Shown here: in pieces, positions 46,648 through 56,579 of the stretch
Layout of the letters: each line of letters starts with the position of its first letter
Position numbering within the stretch: position 1 is the stretch's first letter
From: JACSRF01 sp963695505
GTDB taxonomy: Bacteria; Chloroflexota; Anaerolineae; Promineifilales; Promineifilaceae
Length of the DNA stretch: 64,000 bases
Assembly (NCBI GenBank): GCA_963695505.1
Contig: CAVOGX010000013.1
Span: 129,553-193,552, forward strand
Reading direction: 5' to 3'
Program-made: the position numbers and the translations under genes
The notes under the pieces: generated by a model
Databases searched by the model: none
Seen by the model: the letters and a program-made list of their open reading frames with translations, nothing else
Told to the model about the DNA's origin: nothing

Positions 46648-48177
46648 TCAAGAAGGCACCGCTTCCAACGTCTCTTTAACTGGCACATGTACTTTGAAAG
46701 TAGACCCCACTCCGACGGCACTCTCCACAGTAATGGTTCCTCCCATCATTTTTGCAAAGTGCTGGCTGATAGCCAGGCCCAGCCCCGTTCCCTCAAACCG
46801 CCGCGTTGTGGAAGGGTCCACCTGCACAAAAGGTCGAAACAGCTTTTGCACCTGGTCAGCCGGAATACCAATGCCCGTGTCACCCACTGTCAATACCAGC
46901 CACCTACCCGTTTCCTGCCTAATCTCCTGCTCGACGCGCAGCGTTACCGTGCCCTGGTTTGTAAATTTTGCCGCATTGCCCAGCAAGTTGTACATGATTT
47001 GCCGCAGGCGGGCCTTATCCCCGTAGAATTCGCCTAATGTGGGGTCGAAGTATGTCTCAAGCTCGTTTGCCCGTTTCTCCATTAACGGCCGTGTTGTTAT
47101 CGCCACCTCTTGCAGCAAAAGCGGCAGGGAGAACCACTCTTCATACAGCTCCATGCGCCCCGCCTCAATTTTCGACAGGTCCAGCACGTCACTAATAATT
47201 GCCAGCAAATGATTGCTGGCGCGAATTATTCGCTGCAGTTGCTCCTCAAAATCATCGTATTCCCCCGTGGCCAGTTGTTCCAGCATGAGTTCACTGTACC
47301 CAATTACCGAACCCAACGGCGTCCGCAATTCATGGCTCATATTTGCCAAAAAGGTGCTTTTTGCCCGATTTGCCGCCTCCGCCGCCTCTTTAGCACTCTG
47401 CAGCAAAATCTCCGTTCGTTTGCGCTCCTCAATTTCCCCCTCCATACGTCGCAGGGTCTGCTGGAGCTGATCTGTCATCTGGTTAAAGTGGGCAGCTAAC
47501 TGCGCCAGTTCGTCTCCCCGGCTTAAGACAACACGCTGTGTTAGATCGCCATGCCCCACCCGTTCTGTTGCTTCTACGATCTGTTTTAACGGTTCTGTAA
47601 TTGAGCGGCTGAACCAAAGCGCCAGCCCTAAACCCACCAACACAGCCCCCAAAGCGACGGCGATGCCCTCATTGCGCGCTGCAGTAATTTTGGGATACAG
47701 CGGAGCCGTGGGCAAGCCCAGGCTTACCGCCCCCACGGTCTGAGTTCCCAATACAACCGCCTGTCCGGCAACTAATTGGTCCTCATTCCATTGGTAAATA
47801 ACCCCACTGCTATTTAGCAACTGCTGTCCAAAATCATCGGGCTTCATGGTGAATCGTACGCTGGTGTCATACGCATCGGCCACAATTCGGCCGTCCGCAT
47901 CATAAATGCGACCAAAGGACACTACCTGGAAGCGCCCCAGGTCCAGCATCATGTCAGAGAGGAAATCAGCATCCAAAAAATAGAGGGAATCGGCGCTGCT
48001 GGCAGACAACGTCTTGAGTAACAGCGCCACTTGTTGCTCTAACTCAATCTGGAAATTGCGCCGTTCACGGCGTACCGAAAGATACGTAACCATTGTCGCA
48101 ACCAAAACCACAATGATTGTGATGGTAATTGTCAATTTTACGGCCAGGGGCCAGCGCGTCCAGCGCGTAGTAAGCAT
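46648..48177 (-). CDS. Membrane histidine kinase with periplasmic sensor and HAMP domain
   Basis: 509 residues: TM helix (residues 12-30), an extracytoplasmic sensor of about 130 residues, second TM (VALGAVLVGLGLALWF), HAMP (SRSITEPLKQIVEATERVGH), HisKA (LANMSHELRTPLGSVIGYSE) and HATPase (NLLGNAAKFTNQG, DTGIGIP, GTGLGLAISQHF). It begins four bases after the stop of a PhnD-like binding-protein gene, so the pair probably forms one sensing unit in which the lipoprotein presents ligand to the kinase (inference). A cognate regulator is not adjacent. Confidence 0.92.
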   Translation of the reverse strand: MLTTRWTRWPLAVKLTITITIIVVLVATMVTYLSVRRERRNFQIELEQQVALLLKTLSASSADSLYFLDADFLSDMMLDLGRFQVVSFGRIYDADGRIVADAYDTSVRFTMKPDDFGQQLLNSSGVIYQWNEDQLVAGQAVVLGTQTVGAVSLGLPTAPLYPKITAARNEGIAVALGAVLVGLGLALWFSRSITEPLKQIVEATERVGHGDLTQRVVLSRGDELAQLAAHFNQMTDQLQQTLRRMEGEIEERKRTEILLQSAKEAAEAANRAKSTFLANMSHELRTPLGSVIGYSELMLEQLATGEYDDFEEQLQRIIRASNHLLAIISDVLDLSKIEAGRMELYEEWFSLPLLLQEVAITTRPLMEKRANELETYFDPTLGEFYGDKARLRQIMYNLLGNAAKFTNQGTVTLRVEQEIRQETGRWLVLTVGDTGIGIPADQVQKLFRPFVQVDPSTTRRFEGTGLGLAISQHFAKMMGGTITVESAVGVGSTFKVHVPVKETLEAVPS

Positions 48178-48181
48178 AGGT

Positions 48182-49120
48182 TTATCGCTCTTGCACTATT
48201 TGGTAAATGGCTCGCATCCGTCCCAGGGCTACCTCAGCACCTTGGGGGAACTCATCAAACTTGGTAGTTAAAAATGTTTTTAGGACGGTAGAGCCTGATT
48301 CTGAGTCGTCCATTTCTAGAAGGATTTTCTTGATAGCCTCTTGCAATTCTTCGTCCATATCAGGGCTCACTAAAACCAATTGCCGGGGAACGCTTTCAGT
48401 TTCGCCTAACACGACCAATTCGGCTCTTGTTTCCGCAGGGATGAATCGCTCGTAGGTAATATTGTCCACGACCCCCACCGGCACGCGCCTGCTGACTACC
48501 CATTGAATGGTGGTGTTATCGGCCGTACTATAGACGTAGCCAATCTCATCGGCAGAAACGGCCGTTTCCATATCCCCCTTGCGCACCGGATTCAGCCCAC
48601 GCTCGATGAGGTAGGCCAGGGGCAGCATGTAGCCAGAGGTAGAAAATGGCTCCTCAAATGCCACGTAATTGCCATGCAAATCAGCTATTGAGTCAATTCC
48701 CGAATCGCTTCTTGTAAAAAACAGTGAATGGTATTCCGATACCCCATATTTCCAGCGGCGGAGAATAGGCACGGCCCCCGTTTCCTGGCTAATAACCAAC
48801 GCCGGGTAGGGACTGTCAAAATAGAGGTCGACCACCCCTTCGGCCATCCATTGCGTCATCGTTTCCAGGTCTGGGGCTATCTTCACCTCTCCACCGGTAA
48901 TGCCAAAGTGGTCCAACCGTTCAGCAAGATAATCGGCCGTTGGTTGGGTTCCCTCAATGGTCTCTGCCGCTTCATCAGAAATATCCCCCAAAACCAAAAC
49001 GCGCCCTGTACCATGATCGTGAGAATTGTCCACTTGCACAGAGTCAGGTGCAGTATCGCAAGCAACTAGGGAAAGCAATAAAAAGAAGATCCAACCCACT
49101 CTTGCCAAAATTTGCTTCAT
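48182..49120 (-). CDS. PhnD-like phosphate/phosphonate-type substrate-binding lipoprotein
   Basis: 312 residues with a lipoprotein signal peptide ending LSLVAC. The mature part is a periplasmic binding protein of the PhnD/PhnD-like family: QPTADYLAERLDHFGITG near the start, DLYFDSPYPALVISQETGAV and SIADLHGNYVAFEEPFSTSG. No ABC transporter permease or ATPase is nearby; instead it is coupled to a histidine kinase. It therefore looks like a sensor subunit rather than part of an importer. GGAGG precedes the ATG. Confidence 0.87.
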   Translation of the reverse strand: MKQILARVGWIFFLLLSLVACDTAPDSVQVDNSHDHGTGRVLVLGDISDEAAETIEGTQPTADYLAERLDHFGITGGEVKIAPDLETMTQWMAEGVVDLYFDSPYPALVISQETGAVPILRRWKYGVSEYHSLFFTRSDSGIDSIADLHGNYVAFEEPFSTSGYMLPLAYLIERGLNPVRKGDMETAVSADEIGYVYSTADNTTIQWVVSRRVPVGVVDNITYERFIPAETRAELVVLGETESVPRQLVLVSPDMDEELQEAIKKILLEMDDSESGSTVLKTFLTTKFDEFPQGAEVALGRMRAIYQIVQER

Positions 49121-49316
49121 TCAAGCCTCCAAAACAGATGCCATCCTGATTATGCCAGGAAAAAGTGACAATTCCCGTTAAAAGGACCGGAAAACGCTGG
49201 CAGATGTGATGTTGCTTTGGAAACTTACGCAGTTTTTACGTGACGCGGGTTGGACAGGCTTCTACTAAAACTGCTCAGCGATCCAGAAGAGATAATAAAA
49301 TGTGCCTTTCACACTG

Positions 49317-49700
49317 CTAACCAGCCCTCTGGTTAAACCCATGGCCGTCCTGCATAAACTCCAGCCGGTTACCAAATGGGTCAAATGCGTAAAAGCGGTG
49401 AATCCCTGGCAAAGAATTGTCCCATTCCACCGAAACATTGGTCTCCCGCAGATGTCCAAAAAGCACTTGTGCATCCTGCACTAAAAATGCTGGATGCGCC
49501 TTCCGTGCCGGCACAAAGTCTGCCTGCACCCCCAGATGGACAGCCACGCCTTGCCCAGCAAACCAACACCCTCCACGAGCTTGCAGAGGTCCCGGCTTTT
49601 CGATTTCAGCTAAACCTAACAAATAGCCATAGAAATGGCGAGCCTTTTCCTCTGAACCTGGTGGCATTGCTAACTGGACGTGATCCAATCCTACAATCAT
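49317..49700 (-). CDS. VOC superfamily (glyoxalase-like) protein
   Basis: 127 residues with two beta-alpha-beta-beta-beta modules: LDHVQLAMPPGSEEKARHFY at the start and FYAFDPFGNRLEFMQ at the end. His in DHVQLA and Glu in NRLEFM are the likely metal ligands. Members isomerise or cleave small molecules, or confer drug resistance; the substrate is not clear. GGAG precedes ATG 49700. Confidence 0.85.
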   Translation of the reverse strand: MIVGLDHVQLAMPPGSEEKARHFYGYLLGLAEIEKPGPLQARGGCWFAGQGVAVHLGVQADFVPARKAHPAFLVQDAQVLFGHLRETNVSVEWDNSLPGIHRFYAFDPFGNRLEFMQDGHGFNQRAG

Positions 49701-49759
49701 ATCGACTCCAATTTAGAAAAGTGAGATGGTCTCCCCTTTCTAGTCTCCTCCCACTATTT

Positions 49760-51445
49760 TCACCGCGTCAGCTTGCGGTAGGTAATGCGGTGAGGCCGGT
49801 CGGCCACAGCACCAAGCCTCTGGCGGCGGTCCGCCTCGTATTCGCTGTAGGTGCCAATGAACCAGCGGGCTTCACTTTCTCCCTCAAAGGCCAGAATGTG
49901 GGTGGCCACGCGGTCCAAAAACCAGCGGTCATGGGAGATAATCACGGCCGATCCCGCAAAATTGAGTAAGCCATCTTCCAGCGCCCGCAGCGTGTTCACG
50001 TCCAGGTCATTGGTCGGCTCGTCCAGCAGCAGCAGGTTTGCCCCAGACTTGAGCACCTTTGCCAGGTGCACGCGGTTGCGCTCCCCGCCAGACAGGTCAC
50101 CAACCCGCTTTTGCTGGTCAGAACCGGTGAAGTTAAAACGCCCCACGTAAGCGCGGGAGTTCATGCGGCGCGGCCCAAGCTGCACGTTCTCATTCCCATC
50201 GGAAATCTCTTCCCAAACCGTCTTGTCATCATTCAGGGTTTCACGGGATTGGTCCACATAGGCCAGCTCAACGGTGTCGCCCACGCGCAAGCTGCCTCCA
50301 TCTGGCTGTTCCTGCCCCACAATCATGCGAAACAAAGTCGTTTTGCCTGCACCGTTTGGGCCAATAACGCCCACAATAGCCCCCGGCGGCAGGTCAAAGT
50401 CCAAGTCCTCAACCAGCAGCAAATCCCCGTACCCTTTACGCACGCCCTCAGCCCGCACCACAATATCACCCAGGCGCGGACCCGGCGGAATGTAAATTTG
50501 CAAATCTTCTTGCGCCTTTTCCACGCCCTGTTCCAAAAGCTGGTTGTAAGCATTGAGGCGCGCTTTTGATTTGGCCTGCCGCCCCTTAGGGCTGGTATTC
50601 ACCCATTCCAGCTCCCGTTCCAGAGTTTTGAGACGCTGGCCTTCTACCTTTTTCTCCTGAGCCAGCCGCGCCTGTTTCTGCGCCAGCCAGGATGAGTAAT
50701 TGCCTTTCCAGGGGATGCCATAGCCGCGATCCAGTTCCAAAATCCAGCCAGCCACGTTATCCAGGAAGTAGCGGTCGTGAGTGACGGCAATGACCGTGCC
50801 TTCGTAAGCCTGTAAATGCTTCTCCAGCCAGGCTACGGTTTCGGCGTCGAGGTGGTTGGTGGGTTCGTCTAGCAGCAGGATGTCCGGCTTTTTGAGCAGC
50901 AGGCGGCACAGGGCCACACGTCGCCGCTCGCCACCAGAGAGGACAGAGATGGAGGTGTCACCCGGTGGGCAGCGCAGGGCGTCCATCGCCAGTTCCAGGC
51001 GGCTGTCTATGTCCCAGGCGCCCATGTGGTCGAGCTTGTCTTGCAGTTTGCCCTGCTCCTCGATGAGGTCGTTCATTTCCTCGTCGCTGAGGGGCTCGCC
51101 AAAGCGCAGGTTGAGTTCGTCAAACTGCCGCAGTGCGTCCACAATTTCTTGCGCCCCTTCTTCGACGATGTCGCGCACGGTTTTGCTGTCATCCAGGGTT
51201 GGCTCTTGTTCCAGGTAGCCAATGGTATAACCAGAGGAGAGGACGGTTTCCCCCACAAAGTCCGGATCAACGCCAGCCATAATGCGCAGCAGGGTAGACT
51301 TGCCCGCGCCATTCAGCCCCAATACGCCAATTTTCGCGCCATAAAAGTACGAGAGGGAGATGTCGCGCAGCACTTGTTTGTTGGGGGGCACAATTTTGCC
51401 CACGCGGATCATGGAGTAAATGATTTTTTTGTCGTCTGTGGTCAT
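49760..51445 (-). CDS. ettA: ABC-F ATPase EttA (energy-dependent translational throttle)
   Basis: 561 residues, unbroken. Two ABC domains with Walker A GLNGAGKST and GPNGAGKTT, signatures LSGGERRRVAL and LSGGERNRVHL, and Walker B LLLLDEPTN in both. The N-terminus MIRVGKIVPPNKQVLRDISL and the linker arm (residues about 240-310, SPKGRQAKSKARLNAYNQLL) are characteristic of EttA, which binds the ribosomal E site and gates initiation according to ATP/ADP ratio. It is cytoplasmic. Confidence 0.95.
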   Translation of the reverse strand: MTTDDKKIIYSMIRVGKIVPPNKQVLRDISLSYFYGAKIGVLGLNGAGKSTLLRIMAGVDPDFVGETVLSSGYTIGYLEQEPTLDDSKTVRDIVEEGAQEIVDALRQFDELNLRFGEPLSDEEMNDLIEEQGKLQDKLDHMGAWDIDSRLELAMDALRCPPGDTSISVLSGGERRRVALCRLLLKKPDILLLDEPTNHLDAETVAWLEKHLQAYEGTVIAVTHDRYFLDNVAGWILELDRGYGIPWKGNYSSWLAQKQARLAQEKKVEGQRLKTLERELEWVNTSPKGRQAKSKARLNAYNQLLEQGVEKAQEDLQIYIPPGPRLGDIVVRAEGVRKGYGDLLLVEDLDFDLPPGAIVGVIGPNGAGKTTLFRMIVGQEQPDGGSLRVGDTVELAYVDQSRETLNDDKTVWEEISDGNENVQLGPRRMNSRAYVGRFNFTGSDQQKRVGDLSGGERNRVHLAKVLKSGANLLLLDEPTNDLDVNTLRALEDGLLNFAGSAVIISHDRWFLDRVATHILAFEGESEARWFIGTYSEYEADRRQRLGAVADRPHRITYRKLTR

Positions 51446-51518
51446 AGTTTGATTTGCATTCTCTCAAAAAATATTAGCTGTCTATTCCACCAGCATTGTA
51501 AATCATCTCGCAAGCGAT

Positions 51519-51592
51519 TGGCATGCGGAGCGCAGTGAAGCATCTAAACCAAGTTGATCGGGATTCTTCGCCTTCGGCTCAGAATGACTTGT
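51519..51592. repeat. Dispersed intergenic repeat of the CGCAGTGAAGCATC / CTTCGGCTCAGAATGAC type
   Basis: A 74-bp stretch in the ettA-metG gap contains GGAGCGCAGTGAAGCATC and TTCGCCTTCGGCTCAGAATG, a sequence style I know from short non-coding repeats scattered between genes in many environmental genomes. It has no open frame of interest. Only one copy was seen in this window. Confidence 0.45.
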
Positions 51593-51613
51593 GAGGCAAC
51601 GGCCGTTCCAATC

Positions 51614-51647
51614 AAAAAATCCCGGAAACTCGCACATTCCCGGGATT
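51614..51647 (-). terminator. Intrinsic terminator of metG
   Basis: On the minus strand AATCCCGG (51647-51640) pairs with CCGGGATT (51625-51618), with a 14-nt loop and a TTTTTTGATT tail. It lies 16 nt after the metG stop. Confidence 0.85.
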
Positions 51648-51662
51648 GTGAAAGGTTGCCAT

Positions 51663-53457
51663 CTACTCCGGCTTTGGCCCCAACCGCGCCAGCTCCTCAT
51701 CGGCCACGGCCGTTTCTAGCTTTTTGAAGAGCGGCGCAGGCTTGGGCAGTTGGCGGCCAACAGGGATTTCTGTACGCGCCCAGGCTCCCACGGCGGCTGC
51801 CCCATCATAAGTCAGGGCTATGTGACTGCGGGTTGGCTTCCTGGTAGGTTTCCACCGTTTGCGCGCCAAACAGCGTGCCCTTCTTCGCCCAGCATTTCGT
51901 GCAGCTGCTGGCTGGTGTAGGGCAAAATAGGCGCCCACAGCACTTTCAGGCCGCTGATGGCCTGCAAAGCGGTGTAGAGCGAACGGGCCGTCGCCTGCAT
52001 GTCGGTTTTGGCCGTCGTCCAGGGGCTGGTCTCTTCCAGGTATTGGTTCACCAGGGAGGAAAGGCGCAAGTTTTCTTGCACGACAGCGCGGAATTTGCAG
52101 CCATCGTACAACTGCGCCACGCTGTCGAATCCGGCGTCAATGGCGGCCAGCAGCGCCTGATCTTTGTCGGTCAGCTCGCCAGGATCGGGCACTTCGCCTT
52201 TGAAGTAGCGTTTGGTCATGTTGAGCACGCGGTTGACCAGGTTGCCCCAGTTGCCGACCAGTTCGGTGTTGTTGCGTTCCACGTAGCCTTGCCAGCTCCA
52301 GTCACTGTCGCGGGTTTCGGGCATAACGGCCGTTAAATAATAGCGCAGCGGGTCCGGGTCATGCCGTTCCAGGGCATCCAGCATCCACACACCCCAGTTC
52401 ATGCTGCCGCTAATCTTGCGCCCTTCCATGTTCATGAACTCATTGGCAGGCACATCATAGGGCAGGTTAAGCTGCGTGTTGCGGTCCTCCGCATAAAGCC
52501 CTTTCGCCCCCAAAAGCTGGGCCGGCCAGAAAATGGCGTGAAAGGGAATATTGTCTTTGCCGATGAAGTAAGACGGTGCGGGCTTCGGGATTTTGCCACC
52601 ATTTTTTCCAGGCGTCGGGCGTGCCGTTGTTTTGCGCCCACTCAATGGTGGCCGACAGATAGCCAATGACCGCTTCAAACCAGACGTAGAGCACCTTGCC
52701 CTCGTACCCTTCTACCGGCACGGGGATGCCCCAATCCATGTCGCGGGTGACGGCGCGGCCAATCAAGCCCTTGCTCCACAAAGTTACGCGCAAAGTTGAT
52801 GACCTGGGGTCGCCAATGCGCTTTGTTGTCATCATTGCAGCCACGCCTGCAGGCCATCTTCAGCAATGGCGGGTAGATCGAGGAAGAAATGCTCGGTGTC
52901 GCGCAGTTCCAGGGCGCTGTCATCGGTTTTGCTGCGCGGATTGATCAGTTCGGCGGCGCTTTCAAAGAGGGTGTTGCAGTTGTCGCACTGGTCGCCGCGC
53001 GCCCGTTTCGTAGCCGCAGTTGGGGCAGGTGCCTTCCACGTAGCGGTCGGGCAAGAATTTATTGGCCGTCGGCGAATACATTTGCTTGGTCACTTTGCGA
53101 TAGAGGTATTCATTCTCCAGCAGGGCAAGAAACATATCTTGCGAGACTTTGAAATGGTTTTCGGTGTCGGTGTGGGTGAACAGGTCGTAGGTGAGTCCCA
53201 ATTTTTGGAACAGTTGCAGGAAACGGCCGTGATAATAATCAAACACTTCGGCGACGGTCTTGCCCAGTTCTTCCGCCTTCACCGTGACCGGCGTGCCGTG
53301 GCTGTCTGAGCCAGACACCATGAGCACGTGGTTGCCCTGCAAGCGATGAAAACGGGCATAAATGTCGGCTGGCAGGTAGGAGCCGGTAACGTTGCCCTGG
53401 TGTATGTCGGCGTTGGCATAAGGCCAGGCCACACAAACTAATATATATTCAGCTCAT
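51663..53457 (-). CDS. metG: Methionyl-tRNA synthetase, heavily frame-broken
   Basis: Charges tRNA-Met; essential. Repaired length is about 595 residues. Signature pieces occur in order across several frames: CVAWPYANADIHQGN (HIGH-type motif), MVSGSDSHGTPV, a Cys knot CPNCGYET with CDNCNTLF, WGIPVPVEGYEGKVLYVWFE, YFIGKDNIPFHAIFWPAQLL, and KISGS in place of KMSKS followed by MNWGVW. The C-terminal helical anticodon domain ends ARLGPKPE. ATG 53457 follows the preceding stop directly (TAAATG); removing one T from GCTGAA near 53450 gives MSEYILVCVAWPYAN. An essential gene with at least five breaks argues for sequencing error. Confidence 0.87.
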
Positions 53458-54154
53458 TTAATCTTCATCTTCCTCTTCATAATCATCCTCATCGAGATCT
53501 TCGTCTTCTTCCTCTTCGGCTATCTCGGTGAGGATTTCAGCTAACAGTTCAAAATCATCTTCGGTAATGGGCAGAAAGCTCTCCGGTTTTAGCTGGAGCT
53601 TGCGAAAATTAGGTTGGCTTTCCAGCTCAACCGAGTCGTAGGCCACGCCCAATTCCAGGTTAACGGCAGCAGCATCCACATCTACGGGGAAAGAAATATG
53701 CCTCTTCCAGGTCAACAGCGTAAAAGTAATCCTTCGGGTTTGCCGTGGTTGGCGTACCGGTAATCGTGGCAACAGCCACAAAAGTTTGTGCTTCGATGGC
53801 GTAATACAGAATGCGGTCACCAGGCTGGATTTTTTGAGCCTCTTCGGTCGTAGCAAAAATAACCTTTTCTGCCCACCCGGCGAATATCATTTCGGTAGGT
53901 GCAGGCGTCGATACAGCTTTGATAAAGTATTGGGTCTTCGAGGTGCCGCCCCGATTTGACTTGGCGCTGCGTTTCGCTTCTTCTGCTTCACGCTCAACCA
54001 GGATATTTTCCCAAATACGCGCCTGGATGCCGATGTTTACTTCTGCAGTGGAACCATCCTCATAACGCACGGTCATTTTGGGGGGATTCATGTCCAGAAC
54101 GGTGTATTTACCTTTGCGATTAACGTATTCTCCATTGATTTCAAATACAAACAT
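53458..54154 (-). CDS. EVE (PUA-like) domain protein with acidic tail, one frameshift
   Basis: About 230 residues. The first 70 are a small basic domain (FVFEINGEYVNRKGKYTVLD). Residues about 85-200 look like an EVE domain (VIFATTEEAQKIQPGDRILY, then VAVATITGTP and DYFYAVDLEEAYFFP), a fold used by readers of modified nucleic-acid bases. The frame breaks near 53690, after which sense runs VDVDAAAVNLELGVAYDSVE. The last 25 residues are almost all Glu and Asp. GGGAG precedes ATG 54154. It is directly upstream of metG (stop and start adjacent), so the two are cotranslated. The EVE call is from pattern only. Confidence 0.55.
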
Positions 54155-54478
54155 GCTACTTTCTCCCAAACCCTGATTTCGTTGGTAAGATCCAAAGGGT
54201 TTGACAAGCCCTTTGAGTCTGCATAGTTTAGTCTATTTCGCAGAAAACGTGCGCATAGTACCGTTTTCAGTCGCTCTTGGCAAGTGGTTTTCAGGTGAAT
54301 CGCCAGGAGAACCTTAGGAGGTTCTGGCAGAATATCTTTGAAATTGCTTTAGGGGAGACCCTTAGGGCGGCCCTTAGGGCTTGGAGGTTAGGGAAAATTC
54401 ACGGCCGTTCCAGACGGCCATCATGGGGCATCTGAGGCACTGTCCCGGCACAGAATTTGCCCGGCGCGCAGCACCGGC
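54155..54478. other. Gene-free stretch with hairpin and short repeats
   Basis: No open frame of interest. An inverted repeat AGAACCT-TAGG-AGGTTCT with weaker flanks (CCAG/CTGG) lies at about 54302-54326, and CCCTTAGGGCGG followed by CCCTTAGGGCTT lies at about 54358-54382. One ACGGCCGT copy is at 54402. The first hairpin could end the downstream-pointing FG-GAP-like transcript from 54479, but no T tract follows. Confidence 0.45.
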
Positions 54479-55685
54479 TCATCCTCGACAGCTTCCCGGC
54501 AAGGGCAGCAGGCTGAGCGTGCCCGGCTCCTGGGTGATGACTGCTGTTTGGCCGCTGGCTTCGTCCCAAAGCAAGGCATCAACCAGGCCGTCTCCGGTGA
54601 GATCGGCGGCGGTCACCAGAATCATGCGTGAGACTGGGGCATTTCGGCTGGAGAGGGGTTGATCCAGCAGCAAATTGTATCCATTTTCGCTTACGCCAAT
54701 TACGGCCAACTGGCTCAGGTGCGGGTAGCCCGCCGGTCCATGCCAAAGAACCATTAGCTCGTTACGGCCGTTTCCGGTCAAATCCAGCTCGTGCCACACC
54801 ATGCGGCGGGGCGGGTTTTGCGCCAGCCACTCCTGCTGAAGGGCTGTGAGCACCCCAGGCTCCCGCTGCGCCAGGCGGCTCAGCAGTTCCTGCGCAGGTC
54901 CTTTGGCGGTCGGGGCCGAAGGCAATGATTTGCAAACGGCCGTTTCCAGCCCCACATCTCCGTTGGCCACCTCTGGATGGGTGAAAGGCGATACCCAGCG
55001 CGTCAGCCAGCACCGGCTGGTTGCAGCTGTACTGCAAGGCCAGGCCCTGGGCCGCACTTTGCAAGCCCACTGTCGCGCTGTCGCCCCGGCTTTCATTCAA
55101 AACGGTCACATCCGGGTACAAAAACACGATTTCATTGCTGCCTTCAAACAGCTGCACTTCGAAGGTCAACGTGTCTTCAAAGTCGCCGTCAAAACGAGGG
55201 ACGCCATCCCATTCCGCCACAAAAATACGGTTGGGTGCTTCCCCAATAACGGCCGTTTCCAAAAAACCCACAAAGGTCAGGTCTAAATCATCCCAATACG
55301 GCGCGATGAGGTCGCCCATGGCAGGCGCCGGACCCCCGTCCAGGCAGCGGTTCAGGTATTCGGCTGCGCCCCCGTCGCCCAATTGCAGCGTGCCGTTGCT
55401 GCCCAGGGTCAGGGAGGTGTAAGTCGTGCCGTAGAAGGTGAAAGGGAAAGGTAGGGAAACGGCCGTTACGCCATCATCCGCATACAGGCCGGTGTCCTCC
55501 GTGGCGTCAATGTAGGCATAATTGCCACCTGGCTCGCAGGTGTAGCCATAAAAGTCTGGGCCAGGGCACAAAGCGACTTGAGGGCCATAAGCAGCCTGAG
55601 TGTCGCGCCGGAATACAAAAAACAGCACCACCGCCACCGCAGCCAACAGCACCAGCCAAAACAGAAGACGAAAACGGGAATTCAT
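54479..55685 (-). CDS. Secreted or membrane-anchored protein with FG-GAP-like repeats, one frameshift
   Basis: About 400 residues. An N-terminal helix (LLFWLVLLAAVAVVLFFVF) anchors or exports it. Residues about 35-230 are a beta-rich domain (SLPFPFTFYGTTYTSLTLGS, APYWDDLDL) like those of nidogen-type surface proteins. After a break near 54965 the C-terminal part has two FG-GAP-like Asp-rich loops (DLTGNGRNEL, DLTGDGLVDALLWD) that could bind calcium. The function is unknown; exposure at the surface is likely. Confidence 0.65.
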
Positions 55686-55726
55686 GGGGGAAGTTTAACG
55701 AAGGCAAATGATGGGGGCAAGTTTTC

Positions 55727-55850
55727 GGTCACCGGCTGCCGGTTATCAGTGACCAGTATCCAGAGATCAGTTTTCAGTAATCAGTTGAATCAGTTATCGA
55801 TAACCGACCACTGCTACTGCTTACTGCCTACTAATTACTGCTTACTGTTT
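55727..55850. repeat. Low-complexity intergenic tract of CAGT/ATCAGT and TACTGCTTACTG units
   Basis: Between the FG-GAP-like gene and lgt lies a run of imperfect short units (TCAGTGACCAGT, ATCAGTTTTCAGTAATCAGT, CTGCTTACTGCC, TTACTGCTTACTG). It is a style of intergenic tract common in Chloroflexi and cyanobacteria. The 3' end of lgt overlaps its edge. Confidence 0.55.
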
Positions 55851-56572
55851 GCCGCCCCTCGCTGGCCCAACAGGTAGAGGCTAACAAGCATCAGCACCAG
55901 GCACACAACTTGCAGCAGGTGAATGCCATTATCCGCCAGCCACGCATTTTCGCGGTAGGCGTCAATAAATAGGCGTCCGCCGCTGTAAAACGCCACGCTA
56001 AGCAGGAAAAGCTGCCCGTCAAAAAGGCGGTGGCGGTGTAGATACCACCAGCCGGCCAGGGCGAGCAAGCCAACTACCACCTCATACATCTGCACCGGGT
56101 GACGGCGCACGCCAAACTGGGTGATGCCCCAGGGCATATTGGTCAATTTGCCAAACCCAGGACCGCCCAAAAAGTCAGCCAGGCTGATGACCATCAGCAT
56201 CAGAAGCAGGCCAGGAGCCAGGGACGTCCAGGGTGGGCCAGGGCTTCAAGCTGGTGGAAACGGCCGTAAAAGAATCCCCGTGGCCAGCATAATCACCAGC
56301 CCACCCCACAGGTTATAGCCGCTGTTCAACGGCCACACAATGCTCAGCAAATCCTGGCGAAACACCGGCCAGTAAATGGCCACGAAGGTCAGCCGCGCCC
56401 CCACAAAATAGGCCAGCAGCAGCAAACCGCTGAGATTATAAAGCCGGGCAGCATCCTGCTTTAGCCAGCGCGCCGCCCGTTCATTGAGGCTCAAAGCCAC
56501 ATAAGCCCCCAAAATATAAACGAGACCCACGGTAGGGAATGACAGGGGACCAATTTGCAAGGTGGGAAACAT
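55835..56572 (-). CDS. lgt: Prolipoprotein diacylglyceryl transferase-like membrane protein, one frameshift
   Basis: Lgt attaches diacylglycerol to the lipobox Cys of prelipoproteins. About 245 residues with six or seven helices: FPTVGLVYILGAYVALSLNE, LLLLAYFVGARLTF, GLVIMLATGILL, then HPVQMYEVVVGLLALAGWWY and GGRLFIDAYRENA in the second frame. The segments GARLTF and RRHPVQMYE match the family's conserved Arg and Gln/Tyr region. The frame breaks at about 56255, beside the ACGGCCGT copy at 56260. It starts seven bases after the TlpA-like gene stop. Some Chloroflexi carry divergent Lgt paralogues, so function is likely but not certain. Confidence 0.75.
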
Positions 56573-56579
56573 GGGCTGC

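Noticed and set aside
54358..54382. CCCTTAGGG direct repeats as an attachment site or origin
   Set aside because: Only two short copies, no matching second site and no integrase or replication gene nearby.
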